DNA of 64,000 nucleotides from an uncultured Bacillota bacterium (GCA_902491575.1 CABUID010000001.1:1-64000); one strand, 5' to 3'. Shown: positions 51,102-60,103, counted from the first letter of the stretch. Program-made: numbers and translations. The notes: generated from the sequence alone by a model not told the origin.

Positions 51102-51604
51102 TGCTTGCACCAACTTTCTATTTTTTCTTTTGAAGAATTCACATGGCTACCACGAATAGCCAGTCCTTCTTTTATATGAGCACCAGTACAGAATTGTTGA
51201 ATATCTTTTAAAATACTCCCAAGACCAGAACCTTCATGTGTTGTAAATGGTTTTACTATTTTTCCTGTAAAATCTAAATTTTCAAGTACACTAAATATTC
51301 CACATGGATAATGGTCCCACCAAACAGGACCTCCAATATAAATAATATCATAATCATTTATATTCTCAAGTTTGTTTTTCAATTTTGGTCTTGAGTTAGA
51401 TTGAAGTTCATCTTTTGCCAAATTACAACATTCATGATAATGATAAGGATAAGGTTGTATTGTTTCTACTTTAAACAAATCTGCTCCAGTTGCTTCTTTT
51501 ATTATGTTTGCAACGATTTCAGTATTTCCTATATCAATGTTTTGGATGCCATCTTTCATATAATTTTCTCCAGTATGAGAAAAATAAATCACTATACTTT
51601 TCAT
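51098..51604 (-). CDS. Flavodoxin family protein
   Basis: 168 residues. FMN phosphate-binding loop at the start, VIYFSHTGENYM (S/T-H-T-G-x-N/T). IYIGGPVWWDHYPCGIFSVL and PFTTHEGSGLGSILKDIQQF are the 60- and 90-loop regions of small flavodoxins. Carries electrons or reduces quinone-type compounds through FMN. Coupled by an ATGA overlap to the CMD gene and 53 bases after the MerR gene. Confidence 0.92.
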   Translation of the reverse strand: MKSIVIYFSHTGENYMKDGIQNIDIGNTEIVANIIKEATGADLFKVETIQPYPYHYHECCNLAKDELQSNSRPKLKNKLENINDYDIIYIGGPVWWDHYPCGIFSVLENLDFTGKIVKPFTTHEGSGLGSILKDIQQFCTGAHIKEGLAIRGSHVNSSKEKIESWCKQ

Positions 51605-51657
51605 TTTTTACCTTCTTTCCTTTTATTCATTTTATTTGTGTAGATTAAAAATAGTTT

Positions 51658-52038
51658 TTATTTTTTGGTTGTTTCTAAATATTCATCCAATTTTCCTGAA
51701 TAGTACAATTCAATTTTATTAGTTAATCTTTCATAAGCTTCTTGCATTTTATCAATTTTATCTTTTAAAATAATTTTTTGTTCTTCTAAAAGTTTTTTTC
51801 TTTCTTGTATGGTTGAATCACCTAACTCGAATAAATCAACATATTTTTTTAAGACATCAATGGGCAAGTCAGCACTTCGCATACATTTAATGAATTCAAT
51901 TCTTCTTAAATCATGTTCTTCATAATTTCGAATACCTCCTGAAGTTTTGCCAACAGGACCAATCAATCCTTTTTTTTCATAAAATCTTAATGTATCTTGC
52001 GACAAGTTAAATTTTTCTGATACTTCTTTTATGGTCAT
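51658..52038 (-). CDS. MerR family regulator
   Basis: 126 residues. N-terminal winged HTH: TIKEVSEKFNLSQDTLRFYE then KKGLIGPVGKTSGGIRNYEE and DLRRIEFIKCMRSADLPI. A dimerisation coiled coil follows (RKKLLEEQKIILKDKIDKMQ). No cysteine cluster, so it is not a metal sensor; it resembles the AdhR/NmlR group that responds to aldehydes or electrophiles. It lies second in the operon it probably controls, through the 19-bp-spacer promoter at 52909-52940. Confidence 0.92.
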   Translation of the reverse strand: MTIKEVSEKFNLSQDTLRFYEKKGLIGPVGKTSGGIRNYEEHDLRRIEFIKCMRSADLPIDVLKKYVDLFELGDSTIQERKKLLEEQKIILKDKIDKMQEAYERLTNKIELYYSGKLDEYLETTKK

Positions 52039-52065
52039 AAAAATTTTCTCCTATTCGATTAATCT

Positions 52066-52878
52066 TTACTTATTGTAGTAAAATGTTGCAGTTGCACCAC
52101 CATCAATTAAAAAATCTGAACCTGTAATAAATGATCCTTGAGGTCCCATTATAAATTCAGCTAAAGCACCTACTTCATCTGCTGTACCAGGTCTTTTTGC
52201 CGGACAATTAGCAAACATATTTTTATAAAAATCTCCTCTTGGACCATTCAATTCATCCAGTGCAAGAGGGGTTACGATAATTCCTGGTGATATAGAGTTA
52301 ATTCTTGCTCCTTTTTTTCCCCAACGACACGCTTCATACATAACTCTTTTTTCATTACATCTTTTCGCTAATTGATATGCATGTAAGGAATCCTGAATGT
52401 TTTGTGGTTGTAATATATCTAATTTTAATAATTCTTCCGTAGGTGTGGTGGCAAGTAATTCATCTTCTAGAGTGGTTAATTGTTTCATTCTTTTACTTGA
52501 TTGAGATGAAACCGTTACGCCAACTCCACCTTTTTTAATTACTTTTCCTACTTCTTCTAATAAAACAGCTGTTCCATAAAGATCCACGTTTAAAATAGTT
52601 TCTATTGATGCTTGTGATGGGGAAACACCAGCCGCATTAATCAATGTACTAATTTCTCCATATTTTTGTCCTGCCTGAATAAAATGGAGTATGGATTCTT
52701 TACAGGAGATATCACAAGGTAATGCTTCTGCATCAAAGCCAGCTTCATTCATTATTTTGGCGATATTTTCAGCATTAACTAAATTTTTATCTCCTATCAT
52801 TATTTTTTTGCCATAGCTTACTCTTCTAGCAATAGCCATTCCGATTTGGCCAGCACCTGTAAGTAAAACGACATCCAT
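52066..52878 (-). CDS. Short-chain dehydrogenase/reductase
   Basis: 270 residues. Rossmann nucleotide loop VVLLTGAGQIGMAIARRV (T-G-x-x-x-G-x-G form: TGAGQIG), LINAAGVSPSQ, TVSSQSSKRM, ARINSISPGIIVTPL and SGSDFLIDGGATA-like end (TGSDFLIDGGATATF). The usual catalytic Tyr-x-x-x-Lys appears replaced: the region reads AYQLAKRCNEKRVMYEA, with Y-x-x-A-K in place. NAD(P)-dependent oxidoreductase of unknown substrate. The ATG at 52878 is chosen over the GTG at 52887, which overlaps the AGGAAG box. First gene of the operon. Confidence 0.9.
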   Translation of the reverse strand: MDVVLLTGAGQIGMAIARRVSYGKKIMIGDKNLVNAENIAKIMNEAGFDAEALPCDISCKESILHFIQAGQKYGEISTLINAAGVSPSQASIETILNVDLYGTAVLLEEVGKVIKKGGVGVTVSSQSSKRMKQLTTLEDELLATTPTEELLKLDILQPQNIQDSLHAYQLAKRCNEKRVMYEACRWGKKGARINSISPGIIVTPLALDELNGPRGDFYKNMFANCPAKRPGTADEVGALAEFIMGPQGSFITGSDFLIDGGATATFYYNK

Positions 52879-52908
52879 TAATTTCACTTCCTTTTCCTAT
52901 TCAATTTT

Positions 52909-52940
52909 ATCATATACCTTAGACTTGACTCCAAGTCAAG
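52909..52940 (-). promoter_or_regulatory. MerR-type promoter with operator in a 19-bp spacer
   Basis: Minus strand: TTGACT (52934-52939), exactly 19 bases, TATGAT (52909-52914). The perfect inverted repeat CTTGACT-CCA-AGTCAAG (52924-52940) covers the -35 and the spacer. Overlong spacers with a palindrome inside are the hallmark of MerR-activated promoters, and a MerR gene lies second in the operon. Confidence 0.85.
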
Positions 52941-52971
52941 ACTTTTTCAAAAAAAATTTTTTATAAAAAAA

Positions 52972-52995
52972 AGAAAGAAGAATATTCTTCTTTCT
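52972..52995 (-). terminator. Terminator of the TetR gene at 53024
   Basis: Perfect palindrome with 12-bp arms (AGAAAGAAGAAT and its complement). The minus strand continues with eight T residues. It lies 28 bases past the stop codon. Confidence 0.8.
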
Positions 52996-53023
52996 CCATT
53001 CTAATTTTATATATATTTTTTAA

Positions 53024-53608
53024 TTATAAAGGACGAACACAAAAGGTAATCACTTCACAAATAAATAAAATATCGTCTTCACAATCATTTAAAACCCACT
53101 CATTAATAATCGCTTCAATTCCTTTAAGAAAATATTTTTGCATAAAAGTAATTAATTTTTTATCTGTAACACCATATTTTGCATAGATGGGAATAAATAT
53201 ATGCTGAATAAGATAATCATCTACTTGATTTGCATCAAAAGTAAAAATATTATCAATATAAATTTTATAAAGTCGTCTATGTTTTTGTATATACCTTAAA
53301 TAAGGTAAAAGATATTTAGGAGTAATAAAGTTTAAATCATCTTTACTTAAATGGTTCATATTTGAGAGATTAATAGAAGATTCAAAAGTACATTCTTCTA
53401 AAAAGTTTTTAATTAACCCTTGATAAACTTCTTTTAATAGATCATATGTATTGTTATAATGAGCATAAAAAGTAGAACGATTTACACCTGCTTTTTGACA
53501 GATATCAGTTATACTGATTTTTAAAAAGTCTTTATTTTCCAATAAAGTAATTAATGCACTATTCATTTTATCTGCAGTATGTTTATATTTTGATTCTGAA
53601 CGATTCAT
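53024..53608 (-). CDS. TetR family regulator
   Basis: 194 residues. N-terminal HTH: FLKISITDICQKAGVNRSTF then YAHYNNTYDLLKEVYQ. The C-terminal helical domain should bind an effector. Transcribed away from the duplicated ABC exporter operon, with a 130-base intergenic region holding the inverted repeat at 53666-53691, so it is the natural candidate regulator of the exporters. Start set by ATG at 53608 with no strong RBS (AAGAAAATG); AAATGAATCG leader. Confidence 0.88.
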   Translation of the reverse strand: MNRSESKYKHTADKMNSALITLLENKDFLKISITDICQKAGVNRSTFYAHYNNTYDLLKEVYQGLIKNFLEECTFESSINLSNMNHLSKDDLNFITPKYLLPYLRYIQKHRRLYKIYIDNIFTFDANQVDDYLIQHIFIPIYAKYGVTDKKLITFMQKYFLKGIEAIINEWVLNDCEDDILFICEVITFCVRPL

Positions 53609-53665
53609 TTTCTTATCACCATGGTTTGAATTATTTCATAAATATTCGTAAAAATCAACTAGAAA

Positions 53666-53691
53666 ACAACATTATTTGGTTTTTATGTTGT
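53666..53691. promoter_or_regulatory. Candidate TetR operator before the ABC operon
   Basis: Inverted repeat ACAACAT-N12-ATGTTGT between the TetR start (53608) and the ABC operon. About 45 bases of A-rich DNA with a TAGAAT box (53715-53720) follow. The pairing of site and regulator is inferred from position. Confidence 0.4.
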
Positions 53692-53739
53692 GTTGTATAC
53701 GAAAAAAAAGCGTTAGAATATAAATGTCGGTGCAAAATA

Positions 53740-53919
53740 ATGAAAGACAAAGAAAAAAAGATTATTGAAAATCAAATTCAAAAAACAACCGCTTTAACGT
53801 TAGAAGATTTTAAAAAATTCATGGAAGAAACAAGTGATAAAAAACGATGGAAAATACTTCTAGCGCATGCAAAAAAGAATAATAAAATGCTTAAACAAAA
53901 GGAGAAAAGAAAAATATGA
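53740..53919 (+). CDS. Small charged leader protein of the ABC operon
   Basis: 59 residues, very rich in lysine and glutamate: KDKEKKIIENQIQKTTALTL, EDFKKFMEETSDKKRWKILL, ending KQKEKRKI. No membrane segment. It overlaps the ABC ATPase start by four bases (ATGA), which supports a real gene. The RBS is poor (GTCGGTGC). The first half looks like a short helical hairpin. Function unknown; it may couple regulation of the exporter genes. Confidence 0.55.
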   Translation: MKDKEKKIIENQIQKTTALTLEDFKKFMEETSDKKRWKILLAHAKKNNKMLKQKEKRKI

Positions 53920-54818
53920 ATGCGATAGAAATTAGAAATTTATCAAAAAGTTTTCGTGGAATGTATGCCCTGAATAAATTAAATATGACGATTCCTGTTG
54001 GTTCAATCTATGGTTTTATTGGCGAAAATGGGAGTGGAAAATCGACGACCGAAAAACTAATTTGTGGACATCTTGTTCCAGATAGTGGTGAGATAAAACT
54101 ATTTGGAAAAAATTATACAGATGCAGGTATACGTATGCGTATCGGTGCCTTAATTGAAAATGCAGGATGTTTTCCCAATTCCAGTGTTTGGGCCAATTTA
54201 ATGATGCAAGCGTTAAATTTAGGAATTTCAAATCGTGAAGAAGAAATACAAAGAGTATTAAAAATTGTCCGTATGGAAGAAAATAAAAAAATGAAATTTA
54301 AAAATTGCTCGTTAGGGATGAAACAACGTATTGGAATTGCAATGGCTCTGTTAGGTCATCCGGCATTATTGATTTTAGATGAGCCTATTAATGGATTAGA
54401 TACAGAGGGGATGAAAATGATGAGAGAAATATTAGTCGATATTACTAAAAATGTGGGTTGTACGGTTCTTATTTCTTCGCATATTTTAGGCGAACTTGAA
54501 AAAATTGCTACACACTATGGTATTATCCGTCAAGGTCATATGGTACAAGAACTTACTGCAAAAGAAATGGAATCAAGAGCTCGTGTTTTTGTTTCTGTTA
54601 AAGTCAAAGACATGCCAAAAGCAAAAGATCTTTTACAAAAGCAGTTTTTAAATGTTAAGTGTGAAGAGGATGATCTTCGAATTTATGATGTTGAAGACAC
54701 AGAAAGAATTGTAAAGTATTTATTAGATAACCAACAATCTATTCGAGAAATTAAAAAAAATAAAATAGGATTGGAAGAATACTATATTGAATTGATGTCC
54801 CAAAAGGAGGAATTATAA
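53916..54818 (+). CDS. ABC transporter ATP-binding protein (copy 1)
   Basis: 300 residues. Walker A GENGSGKSTTEKL (about 36-48), signature NCSLGMKQRIGIAMALLGHP, Walker B LLILDEPINGLD and the switch His in LISSHIL. The C-terminal 80 residues form the extension typical of BcrA-like drug and peptide exporters. The signature LGMKQ replaces LSGGQ, as is usual in that group. Works with the permease two bases downstream. About two-thirds identical by eye to copy 2 at 55660. Confidence 0.95.
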   Translation: MNAIEIRNLSKSFRGMYALNKLNMTIPVGSIYGFIGENGSGKSTTEKLICGHLVPDSGEIKLFGKNYTDAGIRMRIGALIENAGCFPNSSVWANLMMQALNLGISNREEEIQRVLKIVRMEENKKMKFKNCSLGMKQRIGIAMALLGHPALLILDEPINGLDTEGMKMMREILVDITKNVGCTVLISSHILGELEKIATHYGIIRQGHMVQELTAKEMESRARVFVSVKVKDMPKAKDLLQKQFLNVKCEEDDLRIYDVEDTERIVKYLLDNQQSIREIKKNKIGLEEYYIELMSQKEEL

Positions 54819-54819
54819 A

Positions 54820-55641
54820 ATGGAAAATACTTACGAATTAAAATTTGAATCTCCTAGTTTTATGAAAAGATTAAAAGGGATGTTAAGTGTAGATTTTTAT
54901 CGTTTATTTCATACACCTATGTTTTATATATTCCTTTTGATTGCTGCCATAATTCCTGCCTTGGTTCTTATGGGGAGTTTTACAGAAGATAAACAAACAA
55001 CTACTTTGTTTTCAAATGCCTGGCAAATTATTGCCGCTAATGAACCTTTATATATGGTGAATGATATTGGTGAATATGCCAATATGAATATGGTTTTTAT
55101 TTTTGGTGGCATTATGATTTCTATTTTTATAGGCCATGATTTTAAAAGTGGATATGTTAAGCAACTTTTTACAACACATGCAAAAAAACAAGATTATATG
55201 CTATCTAAATCACTTGTGGGTGCGTTTGCTATGGCCTGTATGTGTATAACTTATTTCATCGGAGGAGTTTTTTCAGGAATCTTTTCAGGATTATCACTTC
55301 AAGTCAATGTTGGTTCACTAATTTGTGCAATTTTAAGTAAAATGATAATGAGTTTTGGCTGGGCAAGTTTATATACCTTTATCAATATTATTTTTAGAAA
55401 ATATTTTGGTATTTCAATCGCTCTTTGTTTCTTCCTGGGAACAGGAATTCCTATTATTGGTATGGCGGCTATGATTGGAAATCATTTTGCTTTGAATATT
55501 TTTTTGTATGGTTCCTCTGTCTATGCATGTTTATCTGCAAATTTTTTAACCATTCTATTATGTCTTTTCAATTCTTTCGTGTGGATGATTATTTATAATG
55601 CATTAGGAACTTTAGTACTTTGTAAAAGTGATGTTTATTAA
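54820..55641 (+). CDS. ABC-2 type permease (copy 1)
   Basis: 273 residues with six hydrophobic segments. N-terminal cytoplasmic helix FMKRLKGMLSVDFYRLFHTP, then the first membrane span. GHDFKSGYVKQLFTTHAKKQ is the conserved loop motif between spans 2 and 3 in this exporter type. Pairs with the ATPase ending two bases before its start. BcrB-like; exports or resists a membrane-active compound in known relatives. Substrate not determined. Confidence 0.88.
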   Translation: MENTYELKFESPSFMKRLKGMLSVDFYRLFHTPMFYIFLLIAAIIPALVLMGSFTEDKQTTTLFSNAWQIIAANEPLYMVNDIGEYANMNMVFIFGGIMISIFIGHDFKSGYVKQLFTTHAKKQDYMLSKSLVGAFAMACMCITYFIGGVFSGIFSGLSLQVNVGSLICAILSKMIMSFGWASLYTFINIIFRKYFGISIALCFFLGTGIPIIGMAAMIGNHFALNIFLYGSSVYACLSANFLTILLCLFNSFVWMIIYNALGTLVLCKSDVY

Positions 55642-55659
55642 AAAAAGGAGGACTAAAAA

Positions 55660-56562
55660 ATGAATGCAATCGAAATTAAGGATTTGGTAAAAAAATTTGG
55701 TCAAAAACAAGTTTTAGATGGTTTAGATATGGTCGTTCCTCAAGGGGCAATATATGGATTTATAGGAGAAAATGGATCCGGTAAATCAACGACAGAAAAA
55801 CTCATTTGTGGTTTACTTGTTCCAACGAGTGGTACGATAAAATTATATGGGCAAGATTATACGAATCCGAGTGTGAGATCAAAAATCGGTGTTTTAATTG
55901 AACAACCAGGTTGTTTTCAAAATTATAGTGTATGGAATAATATGATGTTGCAAGCTGCCAATTTAAACATTTATAATGCCAAAGAAGAAGTACAAAAGGT
56001 TTTAAAAATGGTACGTATGGAAGGTTCTGCGTCCAATAAATTTAAGAATTGTTCTTTAGGGATGAAACAAAGAATAGGCATTGCGATGGCACTTCTTGGT
56101 CATCCGTCCCTTTTAATATTAGATGAACCCATTAATGGTTTAGATGCAGATGGGGTACGAATTATGCGAGAAGTTCTGGTAGACATTACTCATCATTATG
56201 ATTGTACAGTCGTCATCTCTTCTCATATTTTAAGTGAACTGGAAAAGATTGCTACACATTATGGCATTATACGTCACGGAAAAATGTTAAAAGAAATGAC
56301 AGCAAAAGAACTGAATGATCATTGTCGAACGTATATTGCTTTACAGACTAAAGAGATGGGATTTACTCAATCTATTCTTGAAAATAAATATTTAAAAGTA
56401 AGTCAGAAAGATAATTATATTCGTGTGTATGACAAAGTAAGTGCTGAAGAAGTTGTAGATTATCTTTATCAAAATAAGATATGTATTTCAGAAATTAAGA
56501 CAGACAAGATTAGTTTAGAAGAATACTATATGGATTTAATGAAAGATAAGGAGATGAAATAA
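55660..56562 (+). CDS. ABC transporter ATP-binding protein (copy 2)
   Basis: 300 residues, same length as copy 1, with Walker A GENGSGKSTTEKL, signature NCSLGMKQRIGIAMALLGHP and Walker B LLILDEPINGLD. The two copies differ mainly in the C-terminal extension, which may set partner or substrate choice. Strong RBS AAAGGAGG. Tandem duplication of the ATPase-permease unit; both copies look intact, so a heteromeric or dual exporter is possible. Confidence 0.95.
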   Translation: MNAIEIKDLVKKFGQKQVLDGLDMVVPQGAIYGFIGENGSGKSTTEKLICGLLVPTSGTIKLYGQDYTNPSVRSKIGVLIEQPGCFQNYSVWNNMMLQAANLNIYNAKEEVQKVLKMVRMEGSASNKFKNCSLGMKQRIGIAMALLGHPSLLILDEPINGLDADGVRIMREVLVDITHHYDCTVVISSHILSELEKIATHYGIIRHGKMLKEMTAKELNDHCRTYIALQTKEMGFTQSILENKYLKVSQKDNYIRVYDKVSAEEVVDYLYQNKICISEIKTDKISLEEYYMDLMKDKEMK

Positions 56563-56563
56563 T

Positions 56564-57358
56564 ATGAAAGAAAGATCCGAAAAGCTTCCTTTCAATCAAC
56601 AATTGAAAAGTATGTTAAAAGTGGATTTTAGAAGAATGTTTACAATGCCACTCATTTATATCATGGTAGGATGTAGTTTTGTCATTCCGATTCTTATTTT
56701 AGTGATGACAAGTAGTTTATCTGGAACAATCATTGACCCAACAACTGGTGAAGAAACGATAATGGAAGGGTTTACCAATGTATGGCAATCGATTGGGTCT
56801 TATAGCGATGCTTCCGTTTCAATGGATTTAGTTGGAATGTGTAATATCAATCTTTTATATTTTTTAGTAGCAATATTTATTTGTATTTTTATTTCAGATG
56901 ATTTTAAAAGTGGATATGCCAAAAATTTATTTACGATTCGTGCTAAAAAAACAGATTATGTCATTTCTAAAACGCTGGTAGGCTTTACAGGTGGAGTCAT
57001 GATGATTTTAGCTTATTTTTGTGGCGCAATGCTAGGTGGAGCAATAGCTAATCTTTCTTTTGATTCAGGAATTGCAGGTTTAAGTGGAATCAGCATGTGC
57101 ATGATAGCAAAAATATTTTTGATGTTTGTATTTGTATCCATTGATGTAGTCGTCAGTGTAGTAGGTAAACAAAGATTATGGCTTTCTATCTTAGGATCGC
57201 TTTGTGCGGGTATGCTATTATTTACAATGATCCCTATGATGACACCACTAGATTCTTCTTTTTTAAATGTTATTCTCTGTTTTGCTGGTGGAGTGTTATT
57301 TGCTTTTGGACTTGGAACTTTAAGTAATTTAATATTAAGAAAAACAAGTTTGGTTTAA
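56564..57358 (+). CDS. ABC-2 type permease (copy 2)
   Basis: 264 residues, six hydrophobic segments. Retains QQLKSMLKVDFRRMFTMPLI at the N-terminus and DDFKSGYAKNLFTIRAKKTD in the cytoplasmic loop, matching copy 1. The extracellular loop after span 1 is different (SGTIIDPTTGEETIMEGFTN), so substrate or partner contacts have diverged. Starts two bases after the ATPase stop. Last gene of the exporter operon. Confidence 0.88.
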   Translation: MKERSEKLPFNQQLKSMLKVDFRRMFTMPLIYIMVGCSFVIPILILVMTSSLSGTIIDPTTGEETIMEGFTNVWQSIGSYSDASVSMDLVGMCNINLLYFLVAIFICIFISDDFKSGYAKNLFTIRAKKTDYVISKTLVGFTGGVMMILAYFCGAMLGGAIANLSFDSGIAGLSGISMCMIAKIFLMFVFVSIDVVVSVVGKQRLWLSILGSLCAGMLLFTMIPMMTPLDSSFLNVILCFAGGVLFAFGLGTLSNLILRKTSLV

Positions 57359-57425
57359 ATTAAAAATTTTTTGTCTTTAATATCCGATTATAAATTCCAT
57401 TTAATAGAGCGTTTTTCTTTTAAAC

Positions 57426-57454
57426 TTGACGAGAAATGAAGAAAAAAATATAAT
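57426..57454 (+). promoter_or_regulatory. Promoter of the lipoprotein gene
   Basis: TTGACG (57426-57431), 17-base spacer, TATAAT (57449-57454). The start codon of the lipoprotein is 60 bases further on. Confidence 0.65.
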
Positions 57455-57513
57455 GAAAATGAAGAATGAAGTTTTAAATAAAATTATTTAAAGTCATTAC
57501 TGGAGGACAAAAA

Positions 57514-58371
57514 ATGAAAATTTTAAAAAGAATATCTTTTCTATTATTGTCTTTAATCATGGTGATGGTTTTAAATTCTTGTTTTTTTGCAAATCATCGG
57601 GATGCAAGATTTGGTTATTATAAAGAATTTGATCAATATGAAAATCAATATATTTATGATTTCCTTCAATGGGATAAAAATCAAGCGTATCGAAATTATT
57701 TAATTATTGATCCCAAAGATTATTCGTTTAAAATTGTAGAAGAATCCTATATTGAAGAAGAAAAAATTGAATCTGGATTAAAAACAAATAATGTTTATAC
57801 TTTATGGGATACAGGAGTTTTTGATAATTTTTCAGACAATCAACCTGAAATTATTAAAGAAAAGATTTTAAAAATTTATGATGAGTATTGTTATGATCAA
57901 AAAGAGGATAGACGTTATTTTGAAAGTCTAATCATCGAGTATGAAAATCGATATGATGGTTATTTAAATATTTATAAAAAAACAGGTAAACTTTCTCGAG
58001 GACATGGACTTTATGTAGAAGATGTTTACCAATCAATTTATTTTTCTTTTACAAAAACAAAAGAAGATATTTTTTTATATCCACTTAAGGATTCAACGAT
58101 AGTATCTTTTTATCAAGACTGGGTAATTTATTTTAAAAATTCGAAGTATTATTCCCATCATATCCATAATCAAGAAACCATTTGTTTATTTGAAGATATT
58201 GCGTTAAATCATGGTATTTCTTCTCAAAGTCATACATCCATTTATTTCAATCAGCAATTTGTTTTGTTTGATATGGAATATGCACCAACATTTGGATATT
58301 CTAAAACACAGTTATGGTTTGCAAATTTTGATGGAACCATTGTTTACAATGTTTTTAGTAATTTTCATTAA
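57514..58371 (+). CDS. Lipoprotein of unknown function
   Basis: 285 residues. Signal sequence RISFLLLSLIMVMVLNSCFF with a lipobox L-N-S-C (Cys at about 23), so it should be lipidated and anchored outside the membrane. The mature part is rich in aromatic and charged residues with mixed alpha/beta character (YYKEFDQYENQYIYDFLQWD) and shows no known domain. RBS TGGAGG. Own promoter; single gene. Confidence 0.75.
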   Translation: MKILKRISFLLLSLIMVMVLNSCFFANHRDARFGYYKEFDQYENQYIYDFLQWDKNQAYRNYLIIDPKDYSFKIVEESYIEEEKIESGLKTNNVYTLWDTGVFDNFSDNQPEIIKEKILKIYDEYCYDQKEDRRYFESLIIEYENRYDGYLNIYKKTGKLSRGHGLYVEDVYQSIYFSFTKTKEDIFLYPLKDSTIVSFYQDWVIYFKNSKYYSHHIHNQETICLFEDIALNHGISSQSHTSIYFNQQFVLFDMEYAPTFGYSKTQLWFANFDGTIVYNVFSNFH

Positions 58372-58419
58372 ATTGATGAGTTATGAAACAGTGGACTTAT
58401 TTTTGTGTAAAAAGCATAG

Positions 58420-58448
58420 TTGACATAAAAAATAAGATTTTGTAAAAT
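58420..58448 (+). promoter_or_regulatory. Promoter of the degV-HAD pair
   Basis: TTGACA (58420-58425), 17-base spacer, TAAAAT (58443-58448). GCATAG at 58414-58419 and CTATGC at 58449-58454 flank the promoter as an inverted repeat. The 70-base leader to the ATG is A-rich. Confidence 0.6.
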
Positions 58449-58521
58449 CTATGCGAGATTGAAACAAAAAGGAAGTTTTAATTTTTCATAAAAGAAATAG
58501 TATAGAGTTGGGAGATTAACT

Positions 58522-59400
58522 ATGAAAAAGGTAAAAATTATTACAGATTCGAATTCCGGAATAAAGCAAGAAGAAGTGAATCAATGGGATGTATTTGTTA
58601 TTCCAATGCCTTTTTATATTGATGGAAAGGAATATTTAGAAGGGATAACATTAACTCAAACAGAATTTTATAATTTATTAAAAGAAGATACAAGTATCTC
58701 TACATCTCAACCTTCTAGTTTTTATTTGCAGGATTTATTTGAAAAAACGCTCAAAGATTATGAAGAAATTATTTATATTCCAATGTCATCTGGTTTATCC
58801 AATACCTGTGAAAATGCTAAAACCATTGCATTAAAGTATCATGGTAGGGTACATGTTATTGATAACTTAAGAATTTCTGTTACACAAAAAACGAGTGTTT
58901 ATGAAGCTATAAATTTGTTAAAACAAGAAAAAAGTGCTTTAGAAATAGAAGAATATCTATTAAAAACAAGAAATATTCAATCTATTTATATTTATTTAGA
59001 TACATTAAAATATTTAAAAAAAGGTGGACGAATCACACCTACTGCAGCTTTATTAGCTAATTTATTAAAGATAAAACCAATTCTTTATTCTAGAGGAGAA
59101 AATTTTGAAAAATTTAATACGTGTCGTACAATCTTTAAAGCGAAAGAGTTGATGATTCATCAAGTAAAAGAAGAATTAGAAAATGAATTCTTAGAATATT
59201 ATAAGAAAGGATTAATGAGTGTTTCTGTAGCACATACTGAAAATATAGAAGAAGCATTGGAATTTAAAAAACAAATTATGGAAGTCTTTCCAAAATTAAA
59301 ATTTAATTATGTAGATGCTTTATCTTTAAGTGTTTCATGTCATATAGGACCACATGCATTAGCAATTGCTTTAGCAATAGATTCAACAAACAATGATTAA
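58522..59400 (+). CDS. DegV family fatty-acid-binding protein (copy 1)
   Basis: 292 residues. DegV fold: IITDSNSGIKQEEV start, PMPFYIDGKEYLEG, STSQPSSFYLQDLFEK (the T-S-Q-P substrate motif), YIPMSSGLSNTCENA and the C-terminal LSVSCHIGPHALAIAL, as in HIGPG. FakB-type proteins hold fatty acids while FakA phosphorylates them. The HIG-P-H end lacks the usual G in HIGPG. Overlaps the HAD gene by eight bases, so they form an operon. RBS TGGGAG. Confidence 0.92.
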   Translation: MKKVKIITDSNSGIKQEEVNQWDVFVIPMPFYIDGKEYLEGITLTQTEFYNLLKEDTSISTSQPSSFYLQDLFEKTLKDYEEIIYIPMSSGLSNTCENAKTIALKYHGRVHVIDNLRISVTQKTSVYEAINLLKQEKSALEIEEYLLKTRNIQSIYIYLDTLKYLKKGGRITPTAALLANLLKIKPILYSRGENFEKFNTCRTIFKAKELMIHQVKEELENEFLEYYKKGLMSVSVAHTENIEEALEFKKQIMEVFPKLKFNYVDALSLSVSCHIGPHALAIALAIDSTNND

Positions 59401-60103
59401 AGCTATTTTTTTTGATTTAGATGGGACATTATTGCCGATGAAAGAAGAAGAATTTGCAAAGGTCTATTTTTCTTCGTTAAGTCAGAAAATGATTCCATAT
59501 GGATATGAGACTGAAAAATTGATTACAACCATTTTAAATGGTACTAAAGCAATGTTTTTAAATGATGGAAAAATGACGAATGAACAAGTTTTTTGGAATT
59601 ATTTTGAATCGGTTTATGGAAAAGAAAAATTAAAAGATAAACCAATTTTTGATCATTTTTATGAAAATGAATTTAAGAAAACTAAAAGTGAATGTAAAGA
59701 AAATCCTTTAGCTAGAAGTATTGTTGATTTTTGCCATGAAAATTTTCAATATGTGATTTTATCCACCAATCCTATTTTTCCATTGGTTGGAACATTGACG
59801 CGTATGTCTTTTGTTCATTTAAAAAAAGAAGATTTTGATTGGATAACTTCCTATGAAAATTCATGTTTTACAAAGCCTAATCCTAAGTATTTTATGGAAA
59901 TTTTAAATCATTTTCATCTTGAACCACAAGAAGTTCTTTTATTTGGAAATAATACCTATGAGGATGGGGAATGCGCCTTAGCTGCTCATATAAAATGTTA
60001 TTTAGTGGGAGATTATATTATTGAAAGTCCTCATTCTACTCATCATTTTTTAAAATTAAAAATGACAGATATTATCCCTTTATTAAAAACATATATAAAA
60101 TGA
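59393..60103 (+). CDS. HAD-family hydrolase
   Basis: 236 residues. Motif I FFDLDGTLLPM (nucleophile Asp in DLDGT), motif II YVILSTNPIF, motif III KPNPKYF and motif IV LLFGNNTYEDGECA. A helical cap lies between motifs I and II, so it is a subfamily I HAD phosphatase. The substrate is not predictable. Translational overlap with degV copy 1 suggests a shared role, perhaps on a phosphorylated lipid-related metabolite. Confidence 0.9.
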   Translation: MIKAIFFDLDGTLLPMKEEEFAKVYFSSLSQKMIPYGYETEKLITTILNGTKAMFLNDGKMTNEQVFWNYFESVYGKEKLKDKPIFDHFYENEFKKTKSECKENPLARSIVDFCHENFQYVILSTNPIFPLVGTLTRMSFVHLKKEDFDWITSYENSCFTKPNPKYFMEILNHFHLEPQEVLLFGNNTYEDGECALAAHIKCYLVGDYIIESPHSTHHFLKLKMTDIIPLLKTYIK

